From Actinomycetota bacterium (GTDB taxonomy: Bacteria > Actinomycetota > Actinomycetes > Nanopelagicales > Nanopelagicaceae), in the NCBI GenBank assembly GCA_016870365.1, contig VGBW01000004.1:1-64000 (forward strand): a stretch of 64,000 nucleotides of DNA, written 5' to 3'. The notes under the pieces were generated by a model. That model was not told where the DNA came from, searched no databases, and saw only the letters and a list, made by a program, of their open reading frames with translations. The translations under genes were made by a program, and so were the position numbers. Positions 7,208 to 15,470 of this stretch are shown piece by piece; positions within the stretch are counted from its first letter, which is position 1; every line of letters starts with the position of its first letter.

Positions 7208-8269
7208 CTAAAGACTCCGTTGCGTTGTCATGGTAGCCATCTCTTCTAAAACCGAGACAACACTTGCCTCAACCTGGCCATCTCGCAACGCAGAGATCGC
7301 TTTATCTCTAAGCTCTGTGATGAGCTTCTCAACTTGAGCAATCGCGCCAGAGCTAGAAATGATCTCCTGAAGTTGAAGGATTTGAGTTCTATCAAGACCC
7401 TCTTTGCCAAGTGATGCTGAGAGCAGATCACGATCTTTCTGATCCACTAGCTCCATGGTTAGGGCGATAAGAACTGTCCGCTTTCCCTCCCTTAGATCAT
7501 CACCTGCTGGCTTTCCAGTGACATCTGGATCTCCAAATACCCCTAGGAGATCATCGCGCAATTGAAATGCCTCACCGAGTGGGAGTCCAAAGGAAGAATA
7601 GGTGTTCATAAGCTCTTTCTTGCCGGAAAGAGCTGCGCCGAAATGAAGTGGACGCTCAATCGAATATTTGCCTGATTTAAATCGAGCAACTTTGAGTGCT
7701 CTATCAATACTAGTTGTCGCAAGTGCTCCTTCTAAGACATCAAGGTATTGACCCGCCATTAGTTCATCTCTCATATCGCCAAATACTGATTGAACTTGAA
7801 GAAGTTCATCCCCGCTAATTCCTGACTCAACCAATAAACGATCCGCCCAAACTAGAGCCAGATCTCCCAGAAGAATCGCAGAGGAGCTTCCAAATCTTTC
7901 AGAGCTGCCATTATATGAAGCGTCTTGGTGATATTGTTGAAAGGCTTTATGAATTGCTGGTTTGTTTCTTCTTGTATTAGAGCCATCCATCAAATCATCA
8001 TGGATGAGTGCGCAGACGTGAACTAACTCTAAAGATGTGCAGGCACGCAAGACTTCAGCTCTTGGCTCTGCCCCGCTTCCTAAATAACCTAAATAAGCAA
8101 AGATGGGCCTAAATCTCTTGCCACCTTGCGTAATAAAATCTGACATAGCCTTGGCAACAGGTGCTAACTCTGGGCCAATGCCAAGTAGTGAAACGCTTCT
8201 CTCAGCGGCAAATGAGGCCAAAGTCTTATCTATCTCGGCGCGAAGCTGGGACAGGTCAGGTGAATTCAC
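7208..8269 (-). CDS. crtE: Geranylgeranyl diphosphate synthase (polyprenyl synthetase)
   Basis: The 353-residue trans-isoprenyl diphosphate synthase has the first aspartate motif HDDLMDGS with the following RRxxPAIH, and the second motif QLRDDLLGVFGD. Next to crtI and crtB it should supply C20 geranylgeranyl diphosphate. It occupies the place of idsA2 beside metF in mycobacteria, so a general role in isoprenoid supply is also possible. Start is GTG at 8269; only 24 bases separate it from the divergent metF start, so its promoter must overlap metF. Confidence 0.93.
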   Translation of the reverse strand: MNSPDLSQLRAEIDKTLASFAAERSVSLLGIGPELAPVAKAMSDFITQGGKRFRPIFAYLGYLGSGAEPRAEVLRACTSLELVHVCALIHDDLMDGSNTRRNKPAIHKAFQQYHQDASYNGSSERFGSSSAILLGDLALVWADRLLVESGISGDELLQVQSVFGDMRDELMAGQYLDVLEGALATTSIDRALKVARFKSGKYSIERPLHFGAALSGKKELMNTYSSFGLPLGEAFQLRDDLLGVFGDPDVTGKPAGDDLREGKRTVLIALTMELVDQKDRDLLSASLGKEGLDRTQILQLQEIISSSGAIAQVEKLITELRDKAISALRDGQVEASVVSVLEEMATMTTQRSL

Positions 8270-8279
8270 GGCGCAACGG

Positions 8280-8285
8280 TACCCT
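8280..8285 (+). promoter_or_regulatory. Candidate -10 for leaderless metF
   Basis: TACCCT fits TANNNT and ends eight bases before the metF ATG. There is no purine-rich ribosome site between them. Weak evidence because no clear -35 is visible. Confidence 0.3.
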
Positions 8286-8293
8286 CCCGCTAT

Positions 8294-9142
8294 ATGGATA
8301 GCGTCCCTACCTTCTCTGTTGAGTTCTTTCCGCCTAAGGATCAGGCCGGAGAGGAGCGCCTCTGGGGCGCCCTAAAGGCCCTTGAACTTTATAAACCTGA
8401 TTTTGTTTCGGTTACTTATGGAGCAGGTGGTTCTACCAGAGATCGCACGGTAAGAATCACATCGGAGATAACATCACGAAGTGGAATATCTACCATCGCA
8501 CATCTCACCTGCGTTGGCTCTAGCAAAGATGAACTAGTTGAAATTCTTAAGCAATATAGAGGTTCGGGAATCAAATCAATTCTTGCCCTGCGGGGAGATC
8601 CAAAGGGAGGGCCTGGCGTGAAGTGGGAGAGTACAGCTGGAGGCTTTGATCACGCAGATCAATTGGTTTCTCTCGCATCGCAGATGGGCTTTGAAGTTGG
8701 AGTGGCGGCATTCCCCGATGGTCATCCGGCATCAAATGGCAACTATGAGCAAGATATAGAAGTACTTCTTGAAAAAGAGCGTCGCGGAGCAAGATTTGCC
8801 ACAACCCAGTTCTTTTTTGATATTAAGGGCTATTTCAATTTAGTAAATGAGATAAGAGCTTTCGGCTCAAGGTTAGATATCTATCCCGGAATTCTTCCGA
8901 TTACTAACAGAGCTCAATTGAAGAAAATGGCAGAACTTGGCGGAACCCCAATACCAAGTGATATTCAAAGTAGAGTTGAAAGAGCAGGAGAGCGTTCAGC
9001 TGATGTTGCAAGGGTTGGAATTGACATTGCCAGTGAATTATCTAAAGAGCTTCTAGAAAGTGGGGTTCCTGGCTTACACTTCTATACTATGAATAGCGCA
9101 ACGCCAACCATTGAGATAATCAAGAGGATTGGCCTACGATGA
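8294..9142 (+). CDS. metF: 5,10-methylenetetrahydrofolate reductase
   Basis: The 282-residue TIM-barrel flavoprotein reduces methylenetetrahydrofolate to methyltetrahydrofolate for methionine synthesis. Family motifs are VEFFPPKD near the N-terminus, VTYGAGGSTRDRT, HLTCVGSSKDEL, ALRGDP, and the C-terminal PGLHFYTMN. A divergent position next to the prenyl synthase gene is shared with mycobacteria. ATG at 8294 lacks a ribosome site. The last four bases overlap the next gene (ATGA). Confidence 0.94.
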   Translation: MDSVPTFSVEFFPPKDQAGEERLWGALKALELYKPDFVSVTYGAGGSTRDRTVRITSEITSRSGISTIAHLTCVGSSKDELVEILKQYRGSGIKSILALRGDPKGGPGVKWESTAGGFDHADQLVSLASQMGFEVGVAAFPDGHPASNGNYEQDIEVLLEKERRGARFATTQFFFDIKGYFNLVNEIRAFGSRLDIYPGILPITNRAQLKKMAELGGTPIPSDIQSRVERAGERSADVARVGIDIASELSKELLESGVPGLHFYTMNSATPTIEIIKRIGLR

Positions 9143-9768
9143 AAAAGTCAGAGTTCTTTAACTCTTGGGGCGCTCTTCACGGGGGAGCACAGATCAGGGG
9201 AGTAGTTCGAGCCTGGCTTGAGATCTCATTTCTGCTCTGCAAACCCTTGGCAGCCATGAGAGTAACGCCAAACTCACTTTCAATTCTTGGGCTTTTTCTG
9301 GGTGCGGGCCTGCTGGTAACGATTGAAAATGATTGGGCTATTGCTTTTCTAGCCCTTTCTCTAATTGCCGATGGGCTTGATGGATCCTTGGCAATACTCA
9401 CTGGCAAGGTCAGCAAGTGGGGAGCTTTATTGGATGGCTTTATCGATCGAGTGGTTGAATCACTCTGGGCATATAGCCTCTATCTACTCGGCGCCCCGTA
9501 TCAATTGGTATTGATCGCTTGGCTAGCAGCATTTCTTCAAGAATATGTACGCACAAGGGCGGCATCTCTTGGAGTTACTCAACTTGGGGTTGTGACCATA
9601 GGGGAGCGGCCCATTAGAGCCAGTATTCTATTTATTGCGCTCGTTGCAAGAGCAGTAGATATGGACTTAGCAATACTTCTTTCTCAAATCTGGGCAGTTC
9701 TTCAGGTCATGTCTTTATTGACAGTGCTTAGTTTTCTTCGACCGCTTCTGCGACAATCTCGGCGCTAA
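9139..9768 (+). CDS. CDP-alcohol phosphatidyltransferase family membrane protein
   Basis: The 209-residue protein has several membrane helices and the CDP-alcohol phosphotransferase signature in the form DGLDGSLAILTGKVSKWG followed by ALLDGFIDR. The aspartates that bind the two metals are all present, but the normally conserved Arg of DGxxAR is Ile here. Family members transfer a phosphoalcohol from a CDP-linked donor during phospholipid synthesis. The acceptor is not evident. It is coupled to metF by ATGA, and its last 41 bases overlap the convergent CrtD-like gene. Confidence 0.8.
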   Translation: MKKSEFFNSWGALHGGAQIRGVVRAWLEISFLLCKPLAAMRVTPNSLSILGLFLGAGLLVTIENDWAIAFLALSLIADGLDGSLAILTGKVSKWGALLDGFIDRVVESLWAYSLYLLGAPYQLVLIAWLAAFLQEYVRTRAASLGVTQLGVVTIGERPIRASILFIALVARAVDMDLAILLSQIWAVLQVMSLLTVLSFLRPLLRQSRR

Positions 9769-11236
9769 TTCCAACCAAAGGCAGCCCGCCTCCAGGATGA
9801 GTAGAACCTCCAACTAAGAATAGATTCTTAATTTTTGAGCGATTACGTGCTCGCCAAAATGCAGATCTTGCTCCATTGCTAGATGTTCCATAAATAGAAC
9901 CTCCTGGGGCGCTAACACTCTTGGCTAGATCTGCAGGGCTTCTATATTCAATTACTTCAAGTCTTGAGCGAATATCTAGACCTCTTGCCTCCATAAGATC
10001 TATGATGTGATGGCTATATTCTGTTGCACTCTTCTCATCCCAATCAAAGCCAACCCCAGGTTCATGGCGAGGAGCATTAATCAATACTGACCAACTCTCG
10101 TCGGCTCCATTGCGCCTCATCTTGGCATCAAGGGGATTGCAGATATAGATTGCTGGATCTTCCACGGGCTTCTTCTTTCCAAAAATAGAATCAAATTCGG
10201 CGTCGTAGTCCTTAGGGAAGAAAACGGTGTGATGACCAAGTTCTGATGAACCGCGTAGACCAAGTAGCAGTGAGAATCCAGATAGTGAGGCAGTGGCTTT
10301 GTTCAGCGATTTACGTGCCCTCTTGGTTTTAGAGGTTTTCTCAAGTAGTTGGTTATAGACTAGCTCTGCATCAGAATTGGCGATAACAACATCACTTATG
10401 TGGATCTGGCCATTTGCTAATTTGACTCCACTCGCCATCCCAGATTTAGTGATGATCTGAGCCACTTTGGTGTTGAGTTGGAGTTCAACTCCGAGATCAC
10501 TTAAACGAGTTTCAAGAGATTTGGCTAGCGTGCCAACTCCACCGCTTACATGCCAGGCACCAAAGGCCTCTTCAACAAAGACAATAGTTAGAAGGACTGC
10601 AGGAACCTTTCTGGGATCAGAGCCGGTGTAGGTGGCATAGCGATCAATTATCTTTCCGATATGAACATTGTCGGTATAGCTCCTAACCAAATCTCTAAGG
10701 GAGGTAAAAGGAGCGATAGTTTTCAAATCACGAAGAAGCGATGGGGTTCTTATCATCTCTAAGGGAGAGCGAAGCTCACTTTCAATGAAATTCTGCCTTG
10801 AGGCATCCCACATCTTCTCTGCCCTGATTAGTAATTGGTGCCAAGCATCTCCTGCCTGAACTCCGAAGCTTTTGGCTATGGCAGAGACGGTGCCGCTATG
10901 TGAAAGATTTGGGAAAGTGACCCTCTTGCCATCATCGAAGATATAGGTGAAGGAGGGATCTACAGGGTCTAGTTGGGCAATATGTTCTAAGCGTTTGCCA
11001 GTCTTGACAAAGAGATCTCTGTAGACAGCAGGAAGAGTTAGTAGTGAGGGGCCAGTATCGAAAGAAAATCCTGAGATGGTTTCAGTTCGACACTTGCCAC
11101 CAGCAAAGCTTGCTGCTTCAAATACTTTTACCTTATGTCCTCGTTTTGCCAGGCGGGCAGCAACAGCCATTCCACCCATACCAGAGCCAATAACAATCAC
11201 TGATTTTGAAACCTTGCTCACCCTATGATGGCTCAT
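9728..11236 (-). CDS. CrtI/CrtD-like carotenoid desaturase (FAD-dependent)
   Basis: ATG at 11236 gives 502 residues and an ATGA overlap with the glycosyltransferase gene upstream; a longer in-frame start would run into that gene. The protein has SVIVIGSGMGGMAVAARLA at the N-terminus, FSFDTGPSLLTLP, and GGSTHPGGGLPLVGISAEI at the C-terminus. These mark a phytoene desaturase-related enzyme distinct from crtI. In a cluster with CruF- and CruG-like genes it is best read as CrtD, the C-3',4' desaturase of myxol- or deinoxanthin-type pathways. A different oxidation step cannot be excluded. Confidence 0.85.
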   Translation of the reverse strand: MSHHRVSKVSKSVIVIGSGMGGMAVAARLAKRGHKVKVFEAASFAGGKCRTETISGFSFDTGPSLLTLPAVYRDLFVKTGKRLEHIAQLDPVDPSFTYIFDDGKRVTFPNLSHSGTVSAIAKSFGVQAGDAWHQLLIRAEKMWDASRQNFIESELRSPLEMIRTPSLLRDLKTIAPFTSLRDLVRSYTDNVHIGKIIDRYATYTGSDPRKVPAVLLTIVFVEEAFGAWHVSGGVGTLAKSLETRLSDLGVELQLNTKVAQIITKSGMASGVKLANGQIHISDVVIANSDAELVYNQLLEKTSKTKRARKSLNKATASLSGFSLLLGLRGSSELGHHTVFFPKDYDAEFDSIFGKKKPVEDPAIYICNPLDAKMRRNGADESWSVLINAPRHEPGVGFDWDEKSATEYSHHIIDLMEARGLDIRSRLEVIEYRSPADLAKSVSAPGGSIYGTSSNGARSAFWRARNRSKIKNLFLVGGSTHPGGGLPLVGISAEIVAEAVEEN

Positions 11237-12321
11237 AGTTTTCTTCCTCGCCAACGAAGATCGCCTCGATATTTCCTTATCCAAGAAAGAGCTATCAGAG
11301 ATATCCATATTGCGGCACTCAAGGGATGAAGCAGTGAGGCACTTGGGATAGTTCGAGTTTTGATTGCACTTAGGATTCTTGTAATGACAATTGCAAAATA
11401 GAGATACCAGCCGAAGAGTGATCCTGATAGAGCAGATACAATGGGAAGAATTGAGGTGAGAATCAGTAAAGATATTGCAACAAAAGCACCTAGAGGATTA
11501 ACAAATGCGCTCCATTGCGACTTGGCATAGCCTTCAATTAGTTGAGTAGCGCTGGTATACATTCGGCATTGCGCGACCTTGGAACCATCTGCCACGCCAC
11601 CTCTAAATCCAGCTTTCACCAGATTTCTAGCTAGGTGGAGATCATCTAATACCTCACCCTTAACTCCTTGATGCCCATCACACTCAAAATATGCTTGGCG
11701 CTTAATCACCATGAATTGACCATTAGCCACAACGGTTGAAGGCCTTGGCCATTTCTGTGAGATTCGAAGGGGCAGACTCGTAAACCATGACCATTGAAGA
11801 AGGGGTTGGGTTAAGCGTTCTAAAAATGTTATGGCAATTTGCCGCGGATAAGGAGAAATGAATTCCCAATTCCATGAATTCAAAGATTGAATCGTCTCTG
11901 AAATAGCTGTTGGAGTTAGCCTTACATCAGCATCTAGAAATACCAAGTACTGGCCCCTTGCAGATTTGGCTAATTGATAGCAGGCAAAGTTCTTTCCCAG
12001 CCAACCCTCTTCTAGACCTTTGCCCACAATCACTTTTGTCTTGCCCCCAGATAACTCTGCTAGCAATTCTTTAGTGTTATCACTCGAGGAGTCATCAAGA
12101 AGAATAATCTCGAAGTCATTCAAATTGACCTGCCCGATAAGTGAGCTGATTAAGTCATGGACATTTTCAGCCTCATTGCGCATAGGTACTAAAATTGAGA
12201 CAGATTGATCAATGATTGCACGGCTTTTATCGTCAACTACCCTTATAGAGAGGTAGTTGAAGATCGCAAAAAAGAGCATCAATGCGATAAGAATGGCAGA
12301 GACACTTAAGAGAAAAGTCAT
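11233..12321 (-). CDS. Family 2 glycosyltransferase, CruG/CrtQ-like carotenoid glycosyltransferase
   Basis: The 362-residue protein has an N-terminal membrane anchor, a GT-A fold with SILVPMRNEAENV, IILLDDSSSDNT, the DxD-type LVFLDADVRL, and GEVLDDLHLARNLVKAG, then two to three C-terminal helices. This layout is that of CruG (carotenoid 2'-O-glycosyltransferase) and staphylococcal CrtQ. It lies between a CruF-like gene and a CrtD-like gene, so the likely acceptor is a hydroxylated carotenoid. Sugar donor and site are unknown. ATG start; coupled to the downstream desaturase by ATGA. Confidence 0.82.
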   Translation of the reverse strand: MTFLLSVSAILIALMLFFAIFNYLSIRVVDDKSRAIIDQSVSILVPMRNEAENVHDLISSLIGQVNLNDFEIILLDDSSSDNTKELLAELSGGKTKVIVGKGLEEGWLGKNFACYQLAKSARGQYLVFLDADVRLTPTAISETIQSLNSWNWEFISPYPRQIAITFLERLTQPLLQWSWFTSLPLRISQKWPRPSTVVANGQFMVIKRQAYFECDGHQGVKGEVLDDLHLARNLVKAGFRGGVADGSKVAQCRMYTSATQLIEGYAKSQWSAFVNPLGAFVAISLLILTSILPIVSALSGSLFGWYLYFAIVITRILSAIKTRTIPSASLLHPLSAAIWISLIALSWIRKYRGDLRWRGRKL

Positions 12322-12326
12322 TTTCC

Positions 12327-13133
12327 TTAGTCTCGGCGACCATATTTGACTGATAAGGAGTACCAGATTACAAGGGCGCCTAGGGCCGTTCCTCCAATGA
12401 GTGCCACCCCTGGTCTATCAAAGTGGAAAGTATTGATTGCGATTCCACCAATCCAACTCCAAGCAAGAAAGAATTCAGGAACAGCTCTACTTGAACCAAA
12501 GGAGCGTCTTTTCTTAGGAAGGAATATATCAAGTAGTGCCATTAGCCCCATCCCGGTTAATAGCCATCCAAAAGTATTGGAAAGTGGAATCTCAGGTTGA
12601 AACGGCACGCTCCTGCCACTTACCTCCCAACTCCAACGACCAGCAGAGACCATCTGTGGATCTAGGAATAGATCCCAGGCCATAAGGCCGTAGCCGCCAA
12701 CTAGAAAGACAAAATTTGGAGCAACGCGTCTAGCAGCGATGAAGACCGAGTGGGCCATCATGATCCAGGCAAAGGGAACAACTAAAGGAACATCAAAGAT
12801 CTGATAGCCAAGCGATGGCGAATATTCATAACTTCCAAAGGGCCAGGTAGTTCTCATTCCTACTTGTTCAATTATTAAAGCGTAGGTGAAGGTTATGAAG
12901 AGAAATCTCAAAGCATAGGTAAGGCCATATGCAAAAAGGGCGTGAAGCAACATTGCTCCTGCCGCCCAGTAAACAGTTGCGATAGTGACTAGACGTAGGC
13001 GCTCGCCTTCGATCAGGGGATAGGAGAGTTGCAGCGCTATAGCAACGGATAGAACAGCTAACAAGACAAAGTTTTTCCAAGCGCTTATCGTGCGCCGCGA
13101 ATCTCGCTTCGGACGAGAATTGGGGATAGACAT
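12327..13133 (-). CDS. CruF-like carotenoid 1',2'-hydratase (DUF422 family)
   Basis: The 268-residue protein has about seven membrane helices with the DUF422/CruF signatures EQVGMRTTWPFGSYEYS, VPLVVPFAWIMM, LMAWDLFLDPQMVSAGRWSW and the C-terminal WSWIGGIAINTFHFDRP. CruF adds water across the terminal double bond of an acyclic psi end of gamma-carotene or bisanhydrobacterioruberin. It precedes the glycosyltransferase by five bases and follows the CrtA-like gene by 14, in one operon. ATG start. Confidence 0.87.
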   Translation of the reverse strand: MSIPNSRPKRDSRRTISAWKNFVLLAVLSVAIALQLSYPLIEGERLRLVTIATVYWAAGAMLLHALFAYGLTYALRFLFITFTYALIIEQVGMRTTWPFGSYEYSPSLGYQIFDVPLVVPFAWIMMAHSVFIAARRVAPNFVFLVGGYGLMAWDLFLDPQMVSAGRWSWEVSGRSVPFQPEIPLSNTFGWLLTGMGLMALLDIFLPKKRRSFGSSRAVPEFFLAWSWIGGIAINTFHFDRPGVALIGGTALGALVIWYSLSVKYGRRD

Positions 13134-13147
13134 GGCTTAATTCTGCC

Positions 13148-13807
13148 TTATAGGGAGCCCTTAGATTCAATGAGGGCAAAACGTGAAAACATCTCCTCGG
13201 CATACCAAGCGTGGCGATGTGTGGCCTTGATCGCCTCTTTATGAGCAGCACCTGAGTAGGCAAAATTCTTAACTGCTTCTGCTGTTTCCCAGATCGAGAG
13301 AGTTCCCTGCAATCCAATTGGGGCTTCACCTATTCCAATAGCAGAAATCAATCCAGGGCAGGAGTGAAGGCTTGCAGTAACCGGAGGGACTGAGTTCCAG
13401 AAGATTACGTTCTTACGCCACTTAATTCTGGCTCGAGTGATTGCAACTATTTTGCCACTCCAATTCGCGGGAGCACCGGGGATGTCCTTAAATGGTCTCT
13501 TCTTTGACCAGGCGCCATTGACTGATATCGGAGACAGTTGAGCGTAGAATCGTGATTGAGATCTTCTGGCCCAACGCTCAATTATTTTTGCATTAGCAAT
13601 ATCCGAATCTTTATCGACAACAACTAAGAGGCCCCAGCGAAGAGGATCAGCATCCTTTGGGGTAAAAGTTTCACCTTTGCCTGCCCCGAGTAACTTCCAA
13701 AATTTCACATCACCCCTTCTTGCAAGGTATAGGCGGTCTAGTCCCATATGCAAGATTGCCCAAGGAATATAGCGAGCCTTAATCTTCCAAAAGAAAACCA
13801 GAATCAC
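13148..13807 (-). CDS. Spheroidene monooxygenase (CrtA)-like protein
   Basis: The 219-residue soluble protein has MGLDRLYLARRGDVKFWKLL, GAGKGETFTPKDADPLRWGL, GKIVAITRARIKW and a C-terminal GLQGTLSIWETAEAVKNFAY followed by RHAWYAEEMFSRF. These resemble the CrtA (acyclic carotenoid 2-ketolase/hydroxylase) family. In purple bacteria CrtA acts after hydratase CrtC and desaturase CrtD; here the equivalents would be CruF and the CrtD-like gene, all in the same operon. Start GTG at 13807 overlaps the hydrolase stop by four bases (GTGA). Confidence 0.75.
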   Translation of the reverse strand: MILVFFWKIKARYIPWAILHMGLDRLYLARRGDVKFWKLLGAGKGETFTPKDADPLRWGLLVVVDKDSDIANAKIIERWARRSQSRFYAQLSPISVNGAWSKKRPFKDIPGAPANWSGKIVAITRARIKWRKNVIFWNSVPPVTASLHSCPGLISAIGIGEAPIGLQGTLSIWETAEAVKNFAYSGAAHKEAIKATHRHAWYAEEMFSRFALIESKGSL

Positions 13808-14598
13808 TTTGCAATTCCTGCAGCTTTCCTTATCTCATCAATTACATCATAGGGACTGTCCCACATTGGAGCATGGCCGGTCTCTGGAAAAATAATCCAT
13901 CTGGCATGTTTTGGCGCCAGGGATTTTTCTTGGCAGCTAGTCTCAGGAAGAGTCCTATCAGAATCACCAAAGATTATAGTCACCGGAATTGATTCAGGTA
14001 TATGGCGATCAAAGCGCTTTAATAGCATGCCATCCCAAGCTGGGTAGTAGCCCTGCGCACTCGACATGGCAATCACCGCATCAAGACAGAGTTCATATGA
14101 GAACTCCTGCCAACGCGGACTAACATCAGCAAAACCTAACCTACGAGCAGGTGCAAAATGCAACATTGTTGGCGCTAATTTGATGGTGTATTTGGAAAGA
14201 AATCGCGCTCGTGCAGTCCCCGGATATCTGGCGTTATAGGGATTAAGCCACAATCCGGCAGGGGCAATACCAACTAGAGACCTAACTCGTATGGGAGCTA
14301 TCGCTGCCATCTCCATGGCAATCCATCCTCCAAGTGAGTTACCAGCCAGGTGAAAGCTATCGATGGCCTCTTCACTCAATTGATCCAAAACTTTAAGTGC
14401 CAAGGAATAGGGATCCATGGATTCACCTCTTTGGAGAGGCGTTTTTCCATGCCCTGGAAGATCAAGGCTAATTACCGAAAAGTCTTTATCCAAGGTTGAA
14501 CGAATGGGCTTCCAGGCGGTGCTGGCAGATCCCATGCCATGGATTAGAACTAGTGGATCTCCAGCACCACTTTTTTCCATACTCCATTTAGGAGACAT
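13804..14598 (-). CDS. Alpha/beta hydrolase in the carotenoid operon
   Basis: The 264-residue alpha/beta hydrolase has an oxyanion HGMGSASTAW segment, nucleophile elbow GNSLGG (Ser88), acid FGDSD and catalytic histidine ETGHAPMWDSP, so it looks catalytically complete. Its substrate is not recognisable. Coupling to the CrtA-like gene by a GTGA overlap suggests a role in the carotenoid pathway, for example ester or acyl-group handling, but this is only context. It overlaps the membrane-protein gene upstream by 11 bases. Confidence 0.82.
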   Translation of the reverse strand: MSPKWSMEKSGAGDPLVLIHGMGSASTAWKPIRSTLDKDFSVISLDLPGHGKTPLQRGESMDPYSLALKVLDQLSEEAIDSFHLAGNSLGGWIAMEMAAIAPIRVRSLVGIAPAGLWLNPYNARYPGTARARFLSKYTIKLAPTMLHFAPARRLGFADVSPRWQEFSYELCLDAVIAMSSAQGYYPAWDGMLLKRFDRHIPESIPVTIIFGDSDRTLPETSCQEKSLAPKHARWIIFPETGHAPMWDSPYDVIDEIRKAAGIAK

Positions 14599-14971
14599 GA
14601 ATTCGCTTTTTTCGTAGAAGATTGTAGAAGGCTACGGTGATTATGAAAGCCGCAATCGCATTGATCCTTTCAGGTTCAGATCTTGAAAGTAGATTTGCCA
14701 ATGAGCTAAGGAGTCCCAGAAGAAAAAAGAACTTTAGTATTCCGGTCTTTACCTTATCTATTCCACGACTTGCTAAGAAGTAAGTGTACGCTTGAGAGAT
14801 AACGACGATGGTAGTTAATATGTAGAGCGCCCTAACCCAGTTTGGAAATCCTTCAAACTGACCTCCAACTGCTCTGTCAAAGGCATACGATGCATTAAGG
14901 GTAACGCCAACGACAAGAATCAGATTCCACAGAAAACACAAATAGACAGCAATTTGAAAAATACGCTTCAC
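14588..14971 (-). CDS. Small four-helix membrane protein, unknown function
   Basis: I prefer GTG at 14971, one base after the stop of the deacylase gene, giving 127 residues; GTG at 15001 would add ten residues. Four hydrophobic segments are visible (VYLCFLWNLILVVGV, LYILTTIVVISQAYTY, ILKFFFLLGLLSSLA, INAIAAFIITVAFYN) with a basic RKKR tail. I do not recognise a family. It is embedded between ybaK and the hydrolase with overlapping ends and is probably co-transcribed with the carotenoid genes. Confidence 0.65.
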   Translation of the reverse strand: MKRIFQIAVYLCFLWNLILVVGVTLNASYAFDRAVGGQFEGFPNWVRALYILTTIVVISQAYTYFLASRGIDKVKTGILKFFFLLGLLSSLANLLSRSEPERINAIAAFIITVAFYNLLRKKRIHVS

Positions 14972-14972
14972 T

Positions 14973-15461
14973 TCATGGACCGACTTTTGCGCTGGTTGCA
15001 CCTGATGCTATTAATAACTCTTGATATGTGGTCGGAAATACAGCGTGAGGATGACCAGCTGCAGCCCAAATAACTTGATAATCACCTAAGGCTTCATCAA
15101 TCAACGTCATACCAGGCGCCTTTATCCAGCCAAGTGGGGCAACTCCCCCCACAGAGTATCCCGAAATCTCTTTGACATAATCGGCATCTGCCCTCTCTAG
15201 AGATGAAACCTGTAGGAGAACTGCAACCAATTTTGTATCGACTCTATGACGGCCTGAAGTAATTACAAGAAGTGATCTCTGATCTGGCATCTTAAAAACT
15301 AGCGATGAGGCAATCTGGCCAACCTCAATACCAAGTGCCGCTGCAGCCTCCGCAGCACTTCTCGCACTGTTGCTGAGAATCTTTATCTTTCCTGGAATTG
15401 CATGCTTATCAAAGGCTGCTTGAGCGCGCTTAACCGCAGCCTTTTCTAGTATGGAATCCAT
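14973..15461 (-). CDS. YbaK/EbsC-family aminoacyl-tRNA deacylase
   Basis: The 162-residue protein matches the YbaK/ProX editing domain family: SARSAAEAAAALGIEVGQIA, SLVFKMPD, LLVITSGRHRVDTKL, GYSVGGVAPLGW and the C-terminal AAAGHPHAVFPTTYQEL. These proteins clear mischarged tRNA, such as Cys- or Ala-tRNA(Pro). The conserved Lys in VFK and the GGVAP(L/F)G loop are present. ATG at 15461, nine bases after arsC ends; it may head the run of overlapping genes leading to the carotenoid operon. Confidence 0.88.
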   Translation of the reverse strand: MDSILEKAAVKRAQAAFDKHAIPGKIKILSNSARSAAEAAAALGIEVGQIASSLVFKMPDQRSLLVITSGRHRVDTKLVAVLLQVSSLERADADYVKEISGYSVGGVAPLGWIKAPGMTLIDEALGDYQVIWAAAGHPHAVFPTTYQELLIASGATSAKVGP

Positions 15462-15470
15462 AGTTGGATT

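Noticed and set aside
12868-13329. Open frame of 153 codons on the minus strand across the cruF/crtA-like junction
   Set aside because: It overlaps two convincing genes in another frame and shows no hydrophobic pattern or motif of its own.
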